DNA of 64,000 bases from Ohtaekwangia koreensis (GCF_900167975.1 NZ_FUZU01000004.1:248001-312000), one strand, 5' to 3'; shown: positions 26,118-35,520, counted from the stretch's first letter. The notes: a model not told the origin generated them from the sequence alone. Numbers and translations are program-made.

Positions 26118-29100
26118 ATGAAGTTAACGTTGGATAAAAAAATACTTTTAGGTTTCTCTATTTGTTCACTTGTCTTGCTTTTGGTTGCGGTTATTTCATT
26201 TAATAATAGTGAAAAACTGATCACGACAAACCGTTGGGTGAATCATACCCATGAAGTACTATATGAGTTTGAACAAATCCTCATGTATTCAGTTGATGCC
26301 GAAAGCAGTATGCGTGGATTTGTTATTTCCGGCAATGAAGATTTCCTGGCTCCTTTCTACAGCGCCAAACTAAATTTATCAGATCACATCAACAAGATAC
26401 TTGAGCTAACACGCGATCATGCCACACAACAAAGAAATTCCAAGGCATTGGACAGTCTAACGCTTCTGCATATTCAAACACTGGAAGACCTTATCGGATT
26501 ACGCAAGAGTAATTATGAAGCTGCCAGGGTACTTGTAATGGATGGAAAAAGCAGGAGCAAGTTAATGTCCATCCGGACGTTGATTCAAAAAGCAAAAGAA
26601 ATTGAACAACGATTGCTTACAGAACGAAAAGAAGCGAGTGAAGCTGATACAAAAGATTTTAATATCATTTTTATTGTATTGGTGCTTGTTATAGCAGCTG
26701 TTTTACTGGTGATCTATATGATGATCACAACCAATCTGAGTGCATTGAGACGTGCACAAATGGAAGCGGCTAACAAGAACTGGAACCTGGAGGGAAGCCG
26801 TGATCTCGCACGAAGTATACAGGGCAATAAATCATTGCAGGAACTTGCTGATGTTGTGATCAATCATCTAACTATATATTTAGGGGCACAGGTCGGAGTC
26901 ATTTATTTGGCAGGCAGCAAGGAGGCAATGCTGTTACCCGCAGCAGCATACGCAGCCGATCAAGATAAAAAGAAATTACGTGAACTAAAGTTCGGTGAAG
27001 GATTGGTTGGTCAAGCGGCAGTTGATAAGAAATCTGTTCTATTGCGTGCTATCCCAGAAAATTACTTTCAGGTTACCACGGGCTTCGGACAGATAAGTCC
27101 TAAAAATATTCTGGCCACTCCCTTTCTCTCCGATGGAGTTATCGCAGGTGTGGTGGAGCTTGGAAGTATATATGATTTTACAGAAGCCCAACAGCAATAT
27201 GTAGAACTCGTAGCCAATAGTATAGCGATCGCGATCATTTCGGCGCAGGCACGTGAAAGAACGAAACAACTCCTGGAAGAAACGCAATTGCAAGCAGAAG
27301 AACTCGAAGCGCAACAGGAAGAATTGCGTCAGGCAAATGAAGAGCTTCATGCGAAAACAGACCTGCTTACTAAATCGGAATCAGAATTAAAAGCGCAGCA
27401 ATTATCACTTCAACAAATAAATGTAGAGCTGGAAGAAAAATCCAATCAGCTGGAAGAACAAAATGAATTACTCAGCGATGCACGTGCAAATCTCGAAATC
27501 AAAGCGAAAGAAATAGAAATCACGAGCAAATATAAATCGGAGTTTCTGGCAAACATGTCACATGAGTTGCGCACACCCCTTAACAGCATTCTCATCCTTG
27601 CGCAATTGCTTTCTGAAAATAAAGCGAATCGCCTGGGTGAAAAAGAAATTGAGTACTCAAAAAATATACACAACTCAGGAACGGACCTTCTTAATCTGAT
27701 TAATGAAATACTGGATCTTTCAAAAATAGAATCCGGTAAGATGCAATTGGAAATTGAAGATGTTCCTTTCCGGGAAATGATAAGCAGCATCAACGCTACG
27801 TTTGCTGAAGTAGCCCGAAAAAACAATGTTACGTTTGAAATACATTTCGATTCAAATGCACTGCCGGAAACGCTTACAACGGACAGGCAACGCGTTGAGC
27901 AGATCATCCGAAATCTTTTATCGAATGCATTCAAATTTACCGGTCAGGCAGGTAAAGTAGAACTGTCCATCTATAGACCCTCTGCTGTTGACTATAGGAA
28001 TAAAGATCTCAACTCCATTTCGAATATGGTAGCGTTCTCTGTATCCGATACAGGTATAGGTATACCAAGAGAAAAACGCGCTATTATATTCGAAGCCTTC
28101 CAACAAGCGGACGGTTCTACCAAGCGAAAATATGGTGGCACAGGACTTGGTCTTTCTATCAGTCGTGAACTTTCACATGCATTGGGAGGAGAAATCCAGC
28201 TTCATAGTGAGGCGGGTGTGGGTAGTACTTTTACACTATACCTGCCTTTACACTTCGATCGTTCCTTCAGCTCTTCAACCGACAAGCAAGTTGAGATTAA
28301 AGAAAAAGAACCGGTTAAAAATGACGTTGTATATATTCCCACTGAAATGCATACTACAGAAAATGCAATACAAGACGACCGTAATGCTATAGGGGAAAAT
28401 GATCGCGTGATTCTGATCATCGAGGATGATGAAAAGTTCGCGAAAGTATTATTGGATTTTATCCATGAGCGGAATTATAAAGGTATTGTTACCAGCCAGG
28501 GCAATGCCGGTATCAGTTACGCGCGTCACTATAAACCCGATGCTATACTTCTCGATATGAAGTTGCCGACCATCAGTGGTTCTGAAATATTAAAGCAGCT
28601 CAAGAATAATCCTGAACTGCGCCACATCCCCGTACAAATTATTTCGGCTTACGATCAACGGAAAGAAGGTTTGAAGCTGGGAGCATTTGACTATATACAG
28701 AAACCAGTAACGGTGCAGGATCTTGAACGCGCTTTTGAAAAAATTGAAGTATTCTCCAATAAGAAACTCAAGAAGCTTCTGATTGTGGAAGACAATGAAC
28801 AACACAACAAAGCAATACGTGAGCTGATTGGTGATAATGACGTAACCTGTTCTTCGGCCTATAGCGGTGAAGAAGCTTTTACCATGCTGAACAGTGAATC
28901 GTTTGATTGCGTTATTGTTGACCTGGGGTTACCGGATATGACCGGGTTTGAGCTGCTTGAAAAAATAAGAGCGCATGAGAAATTGAACCTGATTCCCATT
29001 GTTGTATATACCGGGAAAGATCTGAAAAAAGAAGATAGTATAGCCTTGAGTAAGCTGGCCAATACCGTAGTGCTCAAAACTGCCGACTCACACGAACGTC

Positions 29101-29573
29101 TGCTGGACGAAACAACACTATTCCTTCACCGTATAGAATCAAAGTTACCAAAGGAAAAACAACGCATCATCCGCAGGCTTCATAAGTCGGATGAAGTGCT
29201 GGAGAATAAAAAAATACTGCTGGTAGACGATGACATGCGAAATATATACTCGTTGACCAACGCATTGGAACAAGAAGGGCTTCAATGTGTAACTGCCGAA
29301 AACGGAAAGATAGCACTCGATATACTCAAGCAGGATCCTGCCATTGACCTCGTGTTAATGGATGTGATGATGCCTGAGATGGATGGCTATGAAGCCACCA
29401 CAGAGATCAGGAAAATAAACTCGCTCAAGTCGCTGCCCATTATTGCGCTTACTGCCAAAGCGATGAAGGAAGACAAAGAAAAATGTTTTGCAGTCGGTAT
29501 GTCCGACTACATTTCAAAGCCGGTTAATGTTGAGCAACTTCTCTCGCTAATGCGGGTATGGTTATATCGCTGA
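26118..29573 (+). CDS. Hybrid histidine kinase: CHASE3-GAF-HisKA-HATPase with three receiver domains
   Basis: A protein of 1151 residues. In order: transmembrane helix (about 10-30), periplasmic CHASE3 sensor (AESSMRGFVISGNEDFL), second helix at about 188-210, GAF domain at about 230-375 (NHLTIYLGAQVGVIYLAG), a long coiled coil (about 375-470), HisKA with phospho-His482 (ANMSHELRTPLNS), HATPase (NLLSNAFKFTG, DTGIGIPREK, GGTGLGLSIS), and three receiver domains with phospho-Asp in AILLDMKLP, CVIVDLGLP and LVLMDVMMPEMDG. The last receiver has the strongest consensus. This layout fits multi-step phosphorelays. ATG 26118 is chosen over the upstream TTG 26103. It is 7 bases ahead of cheR, so it heads an operon. 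Confidence 0.95.
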   Translation: MKLTLDKKILLGFSICSLVLLLVAVISFNNSEKLITTNRWVNHTHEVLYEFEQILMYSVDAESSMRGFVISGNEDFLAPFYSAKLNLSDHINKILELTRDHATQQRNSKALDSLTLLHIQTLEDLIGLRKSNYEAARVLVMDGKSRSKLMSIRTLIQKAKEIEQRLLTERKEASEADTKDFNIIFIVLVLVIAAVLLVIYMMITTNLSALRRAQMEAANKNWNLEGSRDLARSIQGNKSLQELADVVINHLTIYLGAQVGVIYLAGSKEAMLLPAAAYAADQDKKKLRELKFGEGLVGQAAVDKKSVLLRAIPENYFQVTTGFGQISPKNILATPFLSDGVIAGVVELGSIYDFTEAQQQYVELVANSIAIAIISAQARERTKQLLEETQLQAEELEAQQEELRQANEELHAKTDLLTKSESELKAQQLSLQQINVELEEKSNQLEEQNELLSDARANLEIKAKEIEITSKYKSEFLANMSHELRTPLNSILILAQLLSENKANRLGEKEIEYSKNIHNSGTDLLNLINEILDLSKIESGKMQLEIEDVPFREMISSINATFAEVARKNNVTFEIHFDSNALPETLTTDRQRVEQIIRNLLSNAFKFTGQAGKVELSIYRPSAVDYRNKDLNSISNMVAFSVSDTGIGIPREKRAIIFEAFQQADGSTKRKYGGTGLGLSISRELSHALGGEIQLHSEAGVGSTFTLYLPLHFDRSFSSSTDKQVEIKEKEPVKNDVVYIPTEMHTTENAIQDDRNAIGENDRVILIIEDDEKFAKVLLDFIHERNYKGIVTSQGNAGISYARHYKPDAILLDMKLPTISGSEILKQLKNNPELRHIPVQIISAYDQRKEGLKLGAFDYIQKPVTVQDLERAFEKIEVFSNKKLKKLLIVEDNEQHNKAIRELIGDNDVTCSSAYSGEEAFTMLNSESFDCVIVDLGLPDMTGFELLEKIRAHEKLNLIPIVVYTGKDLKKEDSIALSKLANTVVLKTADSHERLLDETTLFLHRIESKLPKEKQRIIRRLHKSDEVLENKKILLVDDDMRNIYSLTNALEQEGLQCVTAENGKIALDILKQDPAIDLVLMDVMMPEMDGYEATTEIRKINSLKSLPIIALTAKAMKEDKEKCFAVGMSDYISKPVNVEQLLSLMRVWLYR

Positions 29574-29580
29574 AATAAAG

Positions 29581-30402
29581 ATGTCCATTACGATCGACCA
29601 TAATGAATATAAAGAACTGCTGGAATCGATCCGCTTTATATACGGTTATGACTTTACCGAGTATGCCGAATTATCGGTGAAGCGAAGGATCATTCACTTT
29701 ATGAAGAATAAAGAAATTTATGCTCTCGATAAATTAGGGAAGCTGCTTTTAAAAGATGAGCGCATCTTCGAAGAATTTGTGCAGGAGTTGTCGGTAACCG
29801 TTACTGAAATGTTTCGCGACCCGACTTTCTATAAAAGTATCCGCGATAATCTTGTAAAACGGCTGGCTACTTATCCTATACTTCGCATCTGGATTGCGGG
29901 CTGCGCTACCGGGCAGGAGGTATATTCGATGGCTATACTTTTAAAAGAAGAAAACCTTCTCGAACGATCAATCATTTATGCCACGGATATAAATCAAAAG
30001 TCGCTTCAAACCGCCCGTGAAGGCGTATACTCCCTTACAAATATGAAACTATATACCAGTAACTACCTGGATGCGGGAGGGAAAAAGTCATTTTCAGAAT
30101 ATTATATGGCCAAATATAGTTCAGTGATGTTTGATAAATCCTTGCGTGAAAATGTAGTCTTCTCTCCACATAACCTGGTCGCAGATCAGTCATTTAATGA
30201 GTTCCAACTGATCATTTGTCGCAATGTAATTATGTATTTCAATCAAAACCTTCAAAACCGAGTAGTAGACCTGTTTTATGAAAGCCTTTGCCCATTCGGG
30301 TTCCTCGGACTGGGAGACAAGGAATCACTTTTGTTTGCTGATAAAAAAGATTACTTCGAAGAGACTGATAAGAAGGAAAAAATATTCATGAAGATAAAGT
30401 AA
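29581..30402 (+). CDS. cheR: CheR family protein-glutamate O-methyltransferase
   Basis: A 273-residue CheR: helical N-terminal domain (YKELLESIRFIYGYDFTEYA with the SVKRRI segment), the VTEMFRDPTFYKSI motif, then the SAM-binding fold with IWIAGCATGQEVYSMAILL, IYATDINQKSLQTAREGVY, and the IICRNVIMYFNQNLQNRVV motif. CheR methylates glutamates in chemoreceptor-type proteins, but no chemoreceptor or CheB is present in the window. In this operon it lies between two kinases (7 bases after the first, 1 base before the next), as in some sensor-kinase clusters of Bacteroidota and Myxococcota, where the methyl target may be a kinase or unlinked receptor. Confidence 0.93.
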   Translation: MSITIDHNEYKELLESIRFIYGYDFTEYAELSVKRRIIHFMKNKEIYALDKLGKLLLKDERIFEEFVQELSVTVTEMFRDPTFYKSIRDNLVKRLATYPILRIWIAGCATGQEVYSMAILLKEENLLERSIIYATDINQKSLQTAREGVYSLTNMKLYTSNYLDAGGKKSFSEYYMAKYSSVMFDKSLRENVVFSPHNLVADQSFNEFQLIICRNVIMYFNQNLQNRVVDLFYESLCPFGFLGLGDKESLLFADKKDYFEETDKKEKIFMKIK

Positions 30403-30403
30403 C

Positions 30404-31558
30404 ATGCAAGAGCAGGTAACTATATTAATGGTTGATGACAAACCCTCAAATCTCTATGCATTGGAAACTTTGCTGGATAAACCCGGACGTACATTTCTAA
30501 GTGCTACCAATGGAAATGATGCGCTAAAGTTCGCTCTTAACAACGACATCGATTTGATAATACTCGATGTACAGATGCCGGAAATGGATGGCTTTGAAGT
30601 AGCACAAATTTTAAAACTCAACAAAAAAACAAAAGATATACCCATCATTTTTGCATCCGCTGAGAAGAAAGAAAGGCAGTCTATTATGAAAGGATTTGAA
30701 GAAGGTGGTGTAGACTATCTTTCAAAACCACTGGACCCTGAACTTACAACGGCCAAAGTATCTGTGCTTCTTAAAATACAGTTACAGAAAAAAGAGCTTT
30801 TGGAAAAAAATCAGTCGCTTGAAAAAGCAGATGCGCAAATAAAAAAACTGAATGCAGATCTGAACAAAAATCTCCTTCAGTTAGAAGAAGTAAATAAAGA
30901 ACTGGAGTCCTTTTCATATTCGGTGTCGCATGATCTTCGCGCACCGGTGCGAGCACTGGCAGGCTTTTCTAAAATGCTGGAAGAAGATTATCAGGATTCG
31001 CTTGACGATGAGGGAAAGCGGTTGCTTGGTATCATTCGCAAGAATGCGCTCAAGATGGGAACCCTCATTGACGACTTGCTGGAATTTTCGAAGATGGGAA
31101 GAAAGGAAATTAAAAAAACAATGGTAGAGGTACAGCCCATGGTCAAGAGTATATCGGATGAGATTGTGGATGTAAACAAATACAACGCAGAAGTAATTAT
31201 AAATCCGCTAACACCGGTGCAGGCTGACCAGGCGTTACTCACACAGGTATGGATAAACCTTATCTCCAATGCATTAAAATACTCTGCTAAGAAAGAGCAG
31301 CCTAAAGTTGAGGTCGGTTCGTATACAGATAAAAACGAAATTATATACTATGTAAAAGATAATGGTGCTGGTTTCGACATGGAATATGCTGACAAGCTGT
31401 TCGGCGTATTTCAGCGGTTGCACAAGCCAAATGATTTTGAAGGCACAGGCGTTGGTCTTGCTATCGTACATCGGATCGTTACCAAACATGGCGGTCGCGT
31501 ATGGGCCGAAGCAAAGCCCAATGAAGGCGCTATATTTTCATTCGCTCTGCCAGAGTAA
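30404..31558 (+). CDS. Receiver-histidine kinase fusion (REC-HisKA-HATPase)
   Basis: A 384-residue soluble kinase with an N-terminal receiver domain (ILMVDDKPSNLYALETLL, phospho-Asp in LIILDVQMPEMDG, Lys in DYLSKPLDPEL), a coiled coil (about 125-165), HisKA with the phospho-His in SYSVSHDLRAPVRALAGFS (about residue 177) and HATPase (NLISNALKYSAK, DNGAGFDMEY, GTGVGLAIVHRIV). Such proteins relay phosphate from an upstream kinase. It starts one base after cheR ends, and closes the operon. Confidence 0.94.
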   Translation: MQEQVTILMVDDKPSNLYALETLLDKPGRTFLSATNGNDALKFALNNDIDLIILDVQMPEMDGFEVAQILKLNKKTKDIPIIFASAEKKERQSIMKGFEEGGVDYLSKPLDPELTTAKVSVLLKIQLQKKELLEKNQSLEKADAQIKKLNADLNKNLLQLEEVNKELESFSYSVSHDLRAPVRALAGFSKMLEEDYQDSLDDEGKRLLGIIRKNALKMGTLIDDLLEFSKMGRKEIKKTMVEVQPMVKSISDEIVDVNKYNAEVIINPLTPVQADQALLTQVWINLISNALKYSAKKEQPKVEVGSYTDKNEIIYYVKDNGAGFDMEYADKLFGVFQRLHKPNDFEGTGVGLAIVHRIVTKHGGRVWAEAKPNEGAIFSFALPE

Positions 31559-31604
31559 GGGTCGTGATATATAGTATATACAGGACTGCTAAATTAATGC
31601 CGGT

Positions 31605-32689
31605 TTAAGCAGGTACTTTTTCTTCTTTCTCATACGCATCAACACTTTTCAAAAGTTGTTCGGTGTGATTAAAAATATCATCGAGCTTTTGAAGCTCATG
31701 ACGAGTTTCATTTTTAGCATCATCAAATAACCCCAGGTATTTCTTTGTACCATTAAGCCATAAGCGACATAAGGGTTTACGATTGTTATCGTCCAGCAAA
31801 ATGCCATAGTATGTTTTCGTGTCTCGTCCTACGATTCGCTGTGCATCAATTCTTTTCCGGATAATCGATTTCACAATCATGAAGCCTTCAAGTTCCTGAG
31901 CTGTTGTTTCTATACTCTTGTCTTCTTCAGGCTTCACAGCAGTCTCACTTACCTCTCGCTGTTTTTCAGTTTCAGCATCTTTTGCCAAAGCCGCCTTGAG
32001 GCGATCACTGATCATATCGCTGATCAACTGTCCAATGGATTTTTTAACAATGCCCGTAAATTGAGACACTACTTTTGCCATTGCTTTTCCATCATATACC
32101 TTCGAGATGAAAAATCAAACAAACTCTTCGGATGGTTCTTTGAATTCTGATGACAATACAGCCTTGATCTCGTTCGAATACTTTAACTCGCTTGCCGTTG
32201 TAAAAATACTTTCAAGATTGAAATATGATTTATGGAATTTCTTAAGCTCATCTACTTCGGCTTCCTTGATCTCGGTGAGCAGAAATTCAAAAAAAGGTTT
32301 CTCGTCCATTTTGTTGGGTTCCACCAGGTCGGTATAGAATCTATAGTGCAATCCGTTTGTGAGCAAACCAAATTTAGCCTTGGTAGTATGAAAGTAACGA
32401 AACAGCTGCGAGTTGTGCGGATCGAGTTTTTCCTGATAGTGTGCTTGCACTCAATAAGCAAAATCGGTTCTCCGTCTTTCATGATGGCGTAGTCCACCTT
32501 CTCACCTTTCTTTATTCCAAGATCGGCCACGAACTCCGGGTTCACTTCTGATGGATTAAAGATGTCATACCCAAGAATCTGGATAAAAGGTAATGTAAGA
32601 GAAGTCTTGGTAGCTTCTTCCGTTTGTATCTGTGGCAACATCTTCGCTACGCGATCACCCAGTTGTTTAATCTGATCCTTGAAATCCAT
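31605..32689 (-). pseudogene. Broken HsdR_N-type PD-(D/E)xK nuclease-like gene (frameshift plus nonsense)
   Basis: Three minus-strand fragments form one gene. Fragment 1 (from 32689) has the type I restriction R-subunit N-terminal fold: PFIQILGYDIFNP, EKVDYAIMKDGEP and ILLIECKH, i.e. a D-ExK nuclease core. Around 32437-32441 the frame shifts; deleting two bases of the CACAC run restores ECKH-YQEKLDPHNSQLFRYF, which matches my recollection of intact relatives. Fragment 2 then runs to a TGA at 32115-32117 in EEFV-stop-FFISKVYDG, and the same frame continues through MAKVVSQFTGIVKKS to the true end at 31605. Corrected length would be 1083 bases, 361 codons. Intact relatives are stand-alone restriction-like nucleases of about 350 residues. 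Inactivation by two lesions looks real unless one is a sequencing error. Confidence 0.88.
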
Positions 32690-32759
32690 GAGACAGTTAA
32701 TTTAGACAGTCGTTACATTGACAGAACCAAACTAACCACGCGGTATATCATGATTTAAT

Positions 32760-32999
32760 TTACTTTCCGAACACCGGGAATTTGTTTCCGGATGGACCAA
32801 TTTCTTTTCCGAACATTTTCCACCACACCTTATGTACCGTGCGCAATCCTTCCGGAGCATTAATTACCCATAACGCAAAACCCATCGCAGCCATAACCAA
32901 GGGAATAATTTTTTCGAACCCCGCTATATCACCGTTCTCCTCCTCGCCCCTATATATACATTTTAAAACGATTTTTATATGAAAGAAAAATTGACCCAT
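32760..32999 (-). CDS. Small membrane protein, start unresolved
   Basis: The C-terminal 50 residues look like a genuine small protein: GFEKIIPLVMAAMGFALWVI is a membrane helix followed by NAPEGLRTVHKVWWKMFGKE and a short tail. No family is recognised. The full frame begins with ATG at 32999, which would overlap the divergent sugar dehydrogenase by 21 bases and is unlikely; an ATG at 32894 gives a 44-residue product. The frame 32894-32760 is the part I would defend. Confidence 0.4.
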   Translation of the reverse strand: MGQFFFHIKIVLKCIYRGEEENGDIAGFEKIIPLVMAAMGFALWVINAPEGLRTVHKVWWKMFGKEIGPSGNKFPVFGK

Positions 33000-34148
33000 T
33001 TTTATCGCCTACTTTCCTGCACTTTACTCCTCTCCTGTTTAATGTTGACAGCCTGTGATGATTGGTTCGATGATGATGGTGATGATGATGACGTTCCGGC
33101 ATATCACGATGAAACCTATGCAGATCACCTGGACACTCCCTGGGAAATGGTGTTTGCACCGGATGGCAGATTATTTTTTACACAACGGCCCGGCAGTGTA
33201 GCCGTAGTTGACAATGGAAAAGTATCCGTATGGCTTGGGCTTGATTCCGTTGTACTGGAAGTTGGTGAGTCAGGGTTGTTGGGATTTACACTTGATCCGC
33301 AGTTCAGTCAAAACGGATATGTATATATAGGGTATACTTACGCGGCTTCCAAAGCTCCGCTGAAGCTTGTGAACAAATTGGTTCGGTATAAAGAGAACAC
33401 TTCCAAAAAACCTGTATTTGATAAAGTATTAATGGATGGCATAGAAGGAAACTATGTCCATAACAGCGGACCACTGGAATTTGGTCCTGATGGTATGCTA
33501 TATTGGGCCGTGGGCGAACGCTATATGCCAGATCTTGCACAAGATCCAAATGTTCTCAATGGAAAAATATTACGGCTCACGTCCTCAGGGGAAATACCAT
33601 CGGATAATCCGAACCCGCAGTCCTATATATACTCCCTGGGACACCGCAATCCGCAAGGGTTGGCGTTTCATCCGCAGACGCATGAACTTTGGTCTACAGA
33701 ACACGGACCATCCGAGGAACAAGGTTGCTGCCGTGATGAGATTAACAGAATTTTACCAGGCCACAATTATGGCTGGCCGATCATTCGTGGCAGCGAAACA
33801 AAACCGGGATTGGAAACACCGGTATATCACAGTGGAGATACAACGACGTGGGCTCCGACAGGAGGAATTTTCATAACACAAGGTAATTGGCAAGGGTCGC
33901 TGGTATTCACCGGCTTGCGTGGTCAGGCCCTATATCGTGCCGTGTTTGATCCTTCTGATGCCACCAAGATCCAGCGTGTAGACCGCTATTTATACCAGAA
34001 GTTAGGACGCCTCAGAAATGTAATCCAAGGTCCGGACGGCAAGCTATATATAGCGGTGAGCAATCAAGACGGACGTGGTGATCCACTGAGTGTTGATGAC
34101 CGTATCATTGCACTGACTACAGATCAGCTCGAAGATTCCAACCCGTGA
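32979..34148 (+). CDS. PQQ-dependent sugar dehydrogenase-like lipoprotein
   Basis: A 389-residue exported lipoprotein of the soluble aldose sugar dehydrogenase (YliI/GDH-like) beta-propeller family. Signal peptide with lipobox LTAC (Cys at about 26) is followed by an Asp-rich run (DDWFDDDGDDDD). The propeller motifs are typical: LDTPWEMVFAPDGRLFFTQRPG, ESGLLGFTLDPQFSQNGYVYIGY (two strands), HNSGPLEFGPDGMLYWAVGE, SYIYSLGHRNPQGLAFHP and EHGPSEEQGCCRDEINRILPGHNYGWP (the last over residues about 240-267). The fold binds PQQ and calcium in characterised relatives. The acidic stretch after the Cys resembles a Bacteroidota lipoprotein surface-export signal (inference). Single gene. Confidence 0.9.
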   Translation: MKEKLTHFYRLLSCTLLLSCLMLTACDDWFDDDGDDDDVPAYHDETYADHLDTPWEMVFAPDGRLFFTQRPGSVAVVDNGKVSVWLGLDSVVLEVGESGLLGFTLDPQFSQNGYVYIGYTYAASKAPLKLVNKLVRYKENTSKKPVFDKVLMDGIEGNYVHNSGPLEFGPDGMLYWAVGERYMPDLAQDPNVLNGKILRLTSSGEIPSDNPNPQSYIYSLGHRNPQGLAFHPQTHELWSTEHGPSEEQGCCRDEINRILPGHNYGWPIIRGSETKPGLETPVYHSGDTTTWAPTGGIFITQGNWQGSLVFTGLRGQALYRAVFDPSDATKIQRVDRYLYQKLGRLRNVIQGPDGKLYIAVSNQDGRGDPLSVDDRIIALTTDQLEDSNP

Positions 34149-34244
34149 TTTTCGAATATAGCAACGATCTATATAGCGTCCGAATGACTTCGCCCTCGGG
34201 GTTGGCACAATATTTTACAGTTTCCATAATTATCCTCGACCCAA

Positions 34245-34730
34245 ATGAAAGATGTCGTTAAAAATGTAGATGATCTGGTCAGGCTTATCATGGCCAATCA
34301 CGAGCGCGAAGAGTTCTATAAACATGCCGCTTTGATCACTAAAAATGCTGCATTGTATAGCCTTTTTCATGAATTTGCATATCAGTCACAGGTCTTAAAA
34401 GACCACCTTTCCCGTTGGCTGATCGCATATGGTTCAGCCCAGGCATTGGATCTCACGAAAGATACGATGTATCGGAAGGCTTTGCGTTGGATGAAATTTG
34501 AGGTCGCCTATAAGCGCAGAACGCTGCAGGATTGTTGTTCAACTGTGGAGGCCATGACACAAAAGGAATACCAATCTGTGGTGAACGACACCAAGCTTTC
34601 ACAGGCAACTTTGCGGGAGCTCTCACAACATCTTTCAGGACTTGAAAGTAGTGCCAAACAACTTACAGAAGTGCTGATACGTTCTGTGGAGAACGAGGCT
34701 AACCAAAACAGTTCTGTTACAGTGGCGTAA
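34245..34730 (+). CDS. DUF2383/PA2169-like four-helix protein
   Basis: A 161-residue all-helical soluble protein. The opening VKNVDDLVRLIMANHEREEFYKHAALI and LFHEFAYQSQVLKDHLSRWLI fit the DUF2383 (PA2169-type) ferritin-like helical pair, whose members are widespread in proteobacteria and Bacteroidota. Residues MYRKALRWMKFEVAYKRRTL and VEAMTQKEYQSVVNDTKLSQ supply the remaining helices. No iron-binding ExxH pair typical of ferritins is complete, so a metal role is doubtful. Function is unknown; some relatives are stress-induced. Confidence 0.65.
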   Translation: MKDVVKNVDDLVRLIMANHEREEFYKHAALITKNAALYSLFHEFAYQSQVLKDHLSRWLIAYGSAQALDLTKDTMYRKALRWMKFEVAYKRRTLQDCCSTVEAMTQKEYQSVVNDTKLSQATLRELSQHLSGLESSAKQLTEVLIRSVENEANQNSSVTVA

Positions 34731-34739
34731 CGCAGTATA

Positions 34740-34943
34740 TCAACTATAGGTATAGCATTCCATACAGCAATAACGGCATCCGCGGATTAGTTTATAAAAC
34801 TTTCGCGCTGCCCGCACGGCTTCATAACAAGATGGGTACGGCCCGAGGTCTATCTTGTCTTCAGGTATATAGGTACATCGCACCTGATGTACTTCGTGAA
34901 ACCCTCCTTCCCGGACATCTGTATCTACACAATAGAAGTTCAT
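34740..34943 (-). CDS. Small cysteine-rich protein of a widespread uncharacterised family
   Basis: A 67-residue protein with the pattern I know from many bacterial genomes: a short Asp/Glu-rich start, HEVHQVRCTYIPEDK, LGPYPSCYEAVRAARKFY, and a Cys-rich ending GCRYCCMECYTYS. Six Cys in the arrangement C...C...C-x2-CC-x2-C suggest zinc or disulfide binding. Homologues usually end CxYCCxxCHTS. Function unknown. It lies between the four-helix protein and another Cys-containing secreted protein. Confidence 0.7.
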   Translation of the reverse strand: MNFYCVDTDVREGGFHEVHQVRCTYIPEDKIDLGPYPSCYEAVRAARKFYKLIRGCRYCCMECYTYS

Positions 34944-34969
34944 ATATATTCAATGCTCAATGCTATATC

Positions 34970-35395
34970 TTACTGATGCTGCCAGCATTTACCATTCGTT
35001 TTGGCGTTTCGTTTACAGCGCGTACCTGCCTTTGTTCGCGCTGTACATCGCGTTGACAAAATGGGCTTTTTCTCATTGACTTGTACAGTTTTTTTAGCCT
35101 GCTGAGCTTGTTGCAGCGCTGGTTCCGGCTGACGCGATGTGACCGGTGGAGTTGGGTCTTTTATACGGGATGGATTACAAACACTACACGCGGTATAGCC
35201 TCTTTCATTTGCCTGCGGAAGAGCTATCGCTACATGACTATACTTCAGGTATCTACACTTGCTGGTGTGATACCTCTTACCGGTGGCAGTGATATATACT
35301 GTTTGAACATCCGTTTGACTAAACGCGCAGCTTTGAAGTAATACAAGAAAGAGAAGAACGACTTCAATTTTCAATATGTTGCTTCGTGGCCGCAT
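34970..35395 (-). CDS. Secreted protein with Cys-x-Cys modules and a C-terminal DUF5763-like zinc motif
   Basis: A 141-residue protein. A hydrophobic N-terminus ends LLQSCAFSQ, either lipobox or cleavage after AFS. Residues about 33-72 hold VYITATGKRYHTSKCRYLKYS and GYTACSVCNPSR, a module often seen after signal peptides in Bacteroidota and thought to bind a metal or be disulfide bonded. A Pro/Gln/Lys-rich linker (about 75-115) follows. The last 25 residues, CTARTKAGTRCKRNAKTNGK and CWQHQ, match the DUF5763-like small zinc-finger pattern (C-x7-C ... C-x2-H). No reaction is known. Confidence 0.75.
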   Translation of the reverse strand: MRPRSNILKIEVVLLFLVLLQSCAFSQTDVQTVYITATGKRYHTSKCRYLKYSHVAIALPQANERGYTACSVCNPSRIKDPTPPVTSRQPEPALQQAQQAKKTVQVNEKKPILSTRCTARTKAGTRCKRNAKTNGKCWQHQ

Positions 35396-35467
35396 GACGC
35401 TGTTTCAAATTGACAGATAAGTAAGGTGGCTTTGGCTCTTCTGAAAATTATTTTTTCCCGGTGGTAT

Positions 35468-35482
35468 GAAATACTTTCCGAA
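35468..35482 (+). repeat. Left copy of a short repeat flanking the TIR gene
   Basis: GAAATACTTTCCGAA, 39 bases downstream of the TIR stop codon (on the minus strand). The near-identical GAAATACTTTCCCGAA occurs upstream of the gene at 36741-36756, in the same orientation. Confidence 0.5.
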
Positions 35483-35520
35483 CCGACTATTTTTCTTTCC
35501 AGGAACAATTACTGTATAGC

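Noticed and set aside
32115-32117. TGA in the HsdR_N-like gene as selenocysteine or programmed readthrough
   Set aside because: No structured element is apparent after it, the position is not catalytic, and a second lesion exists in the same gene, so decay is simpler.
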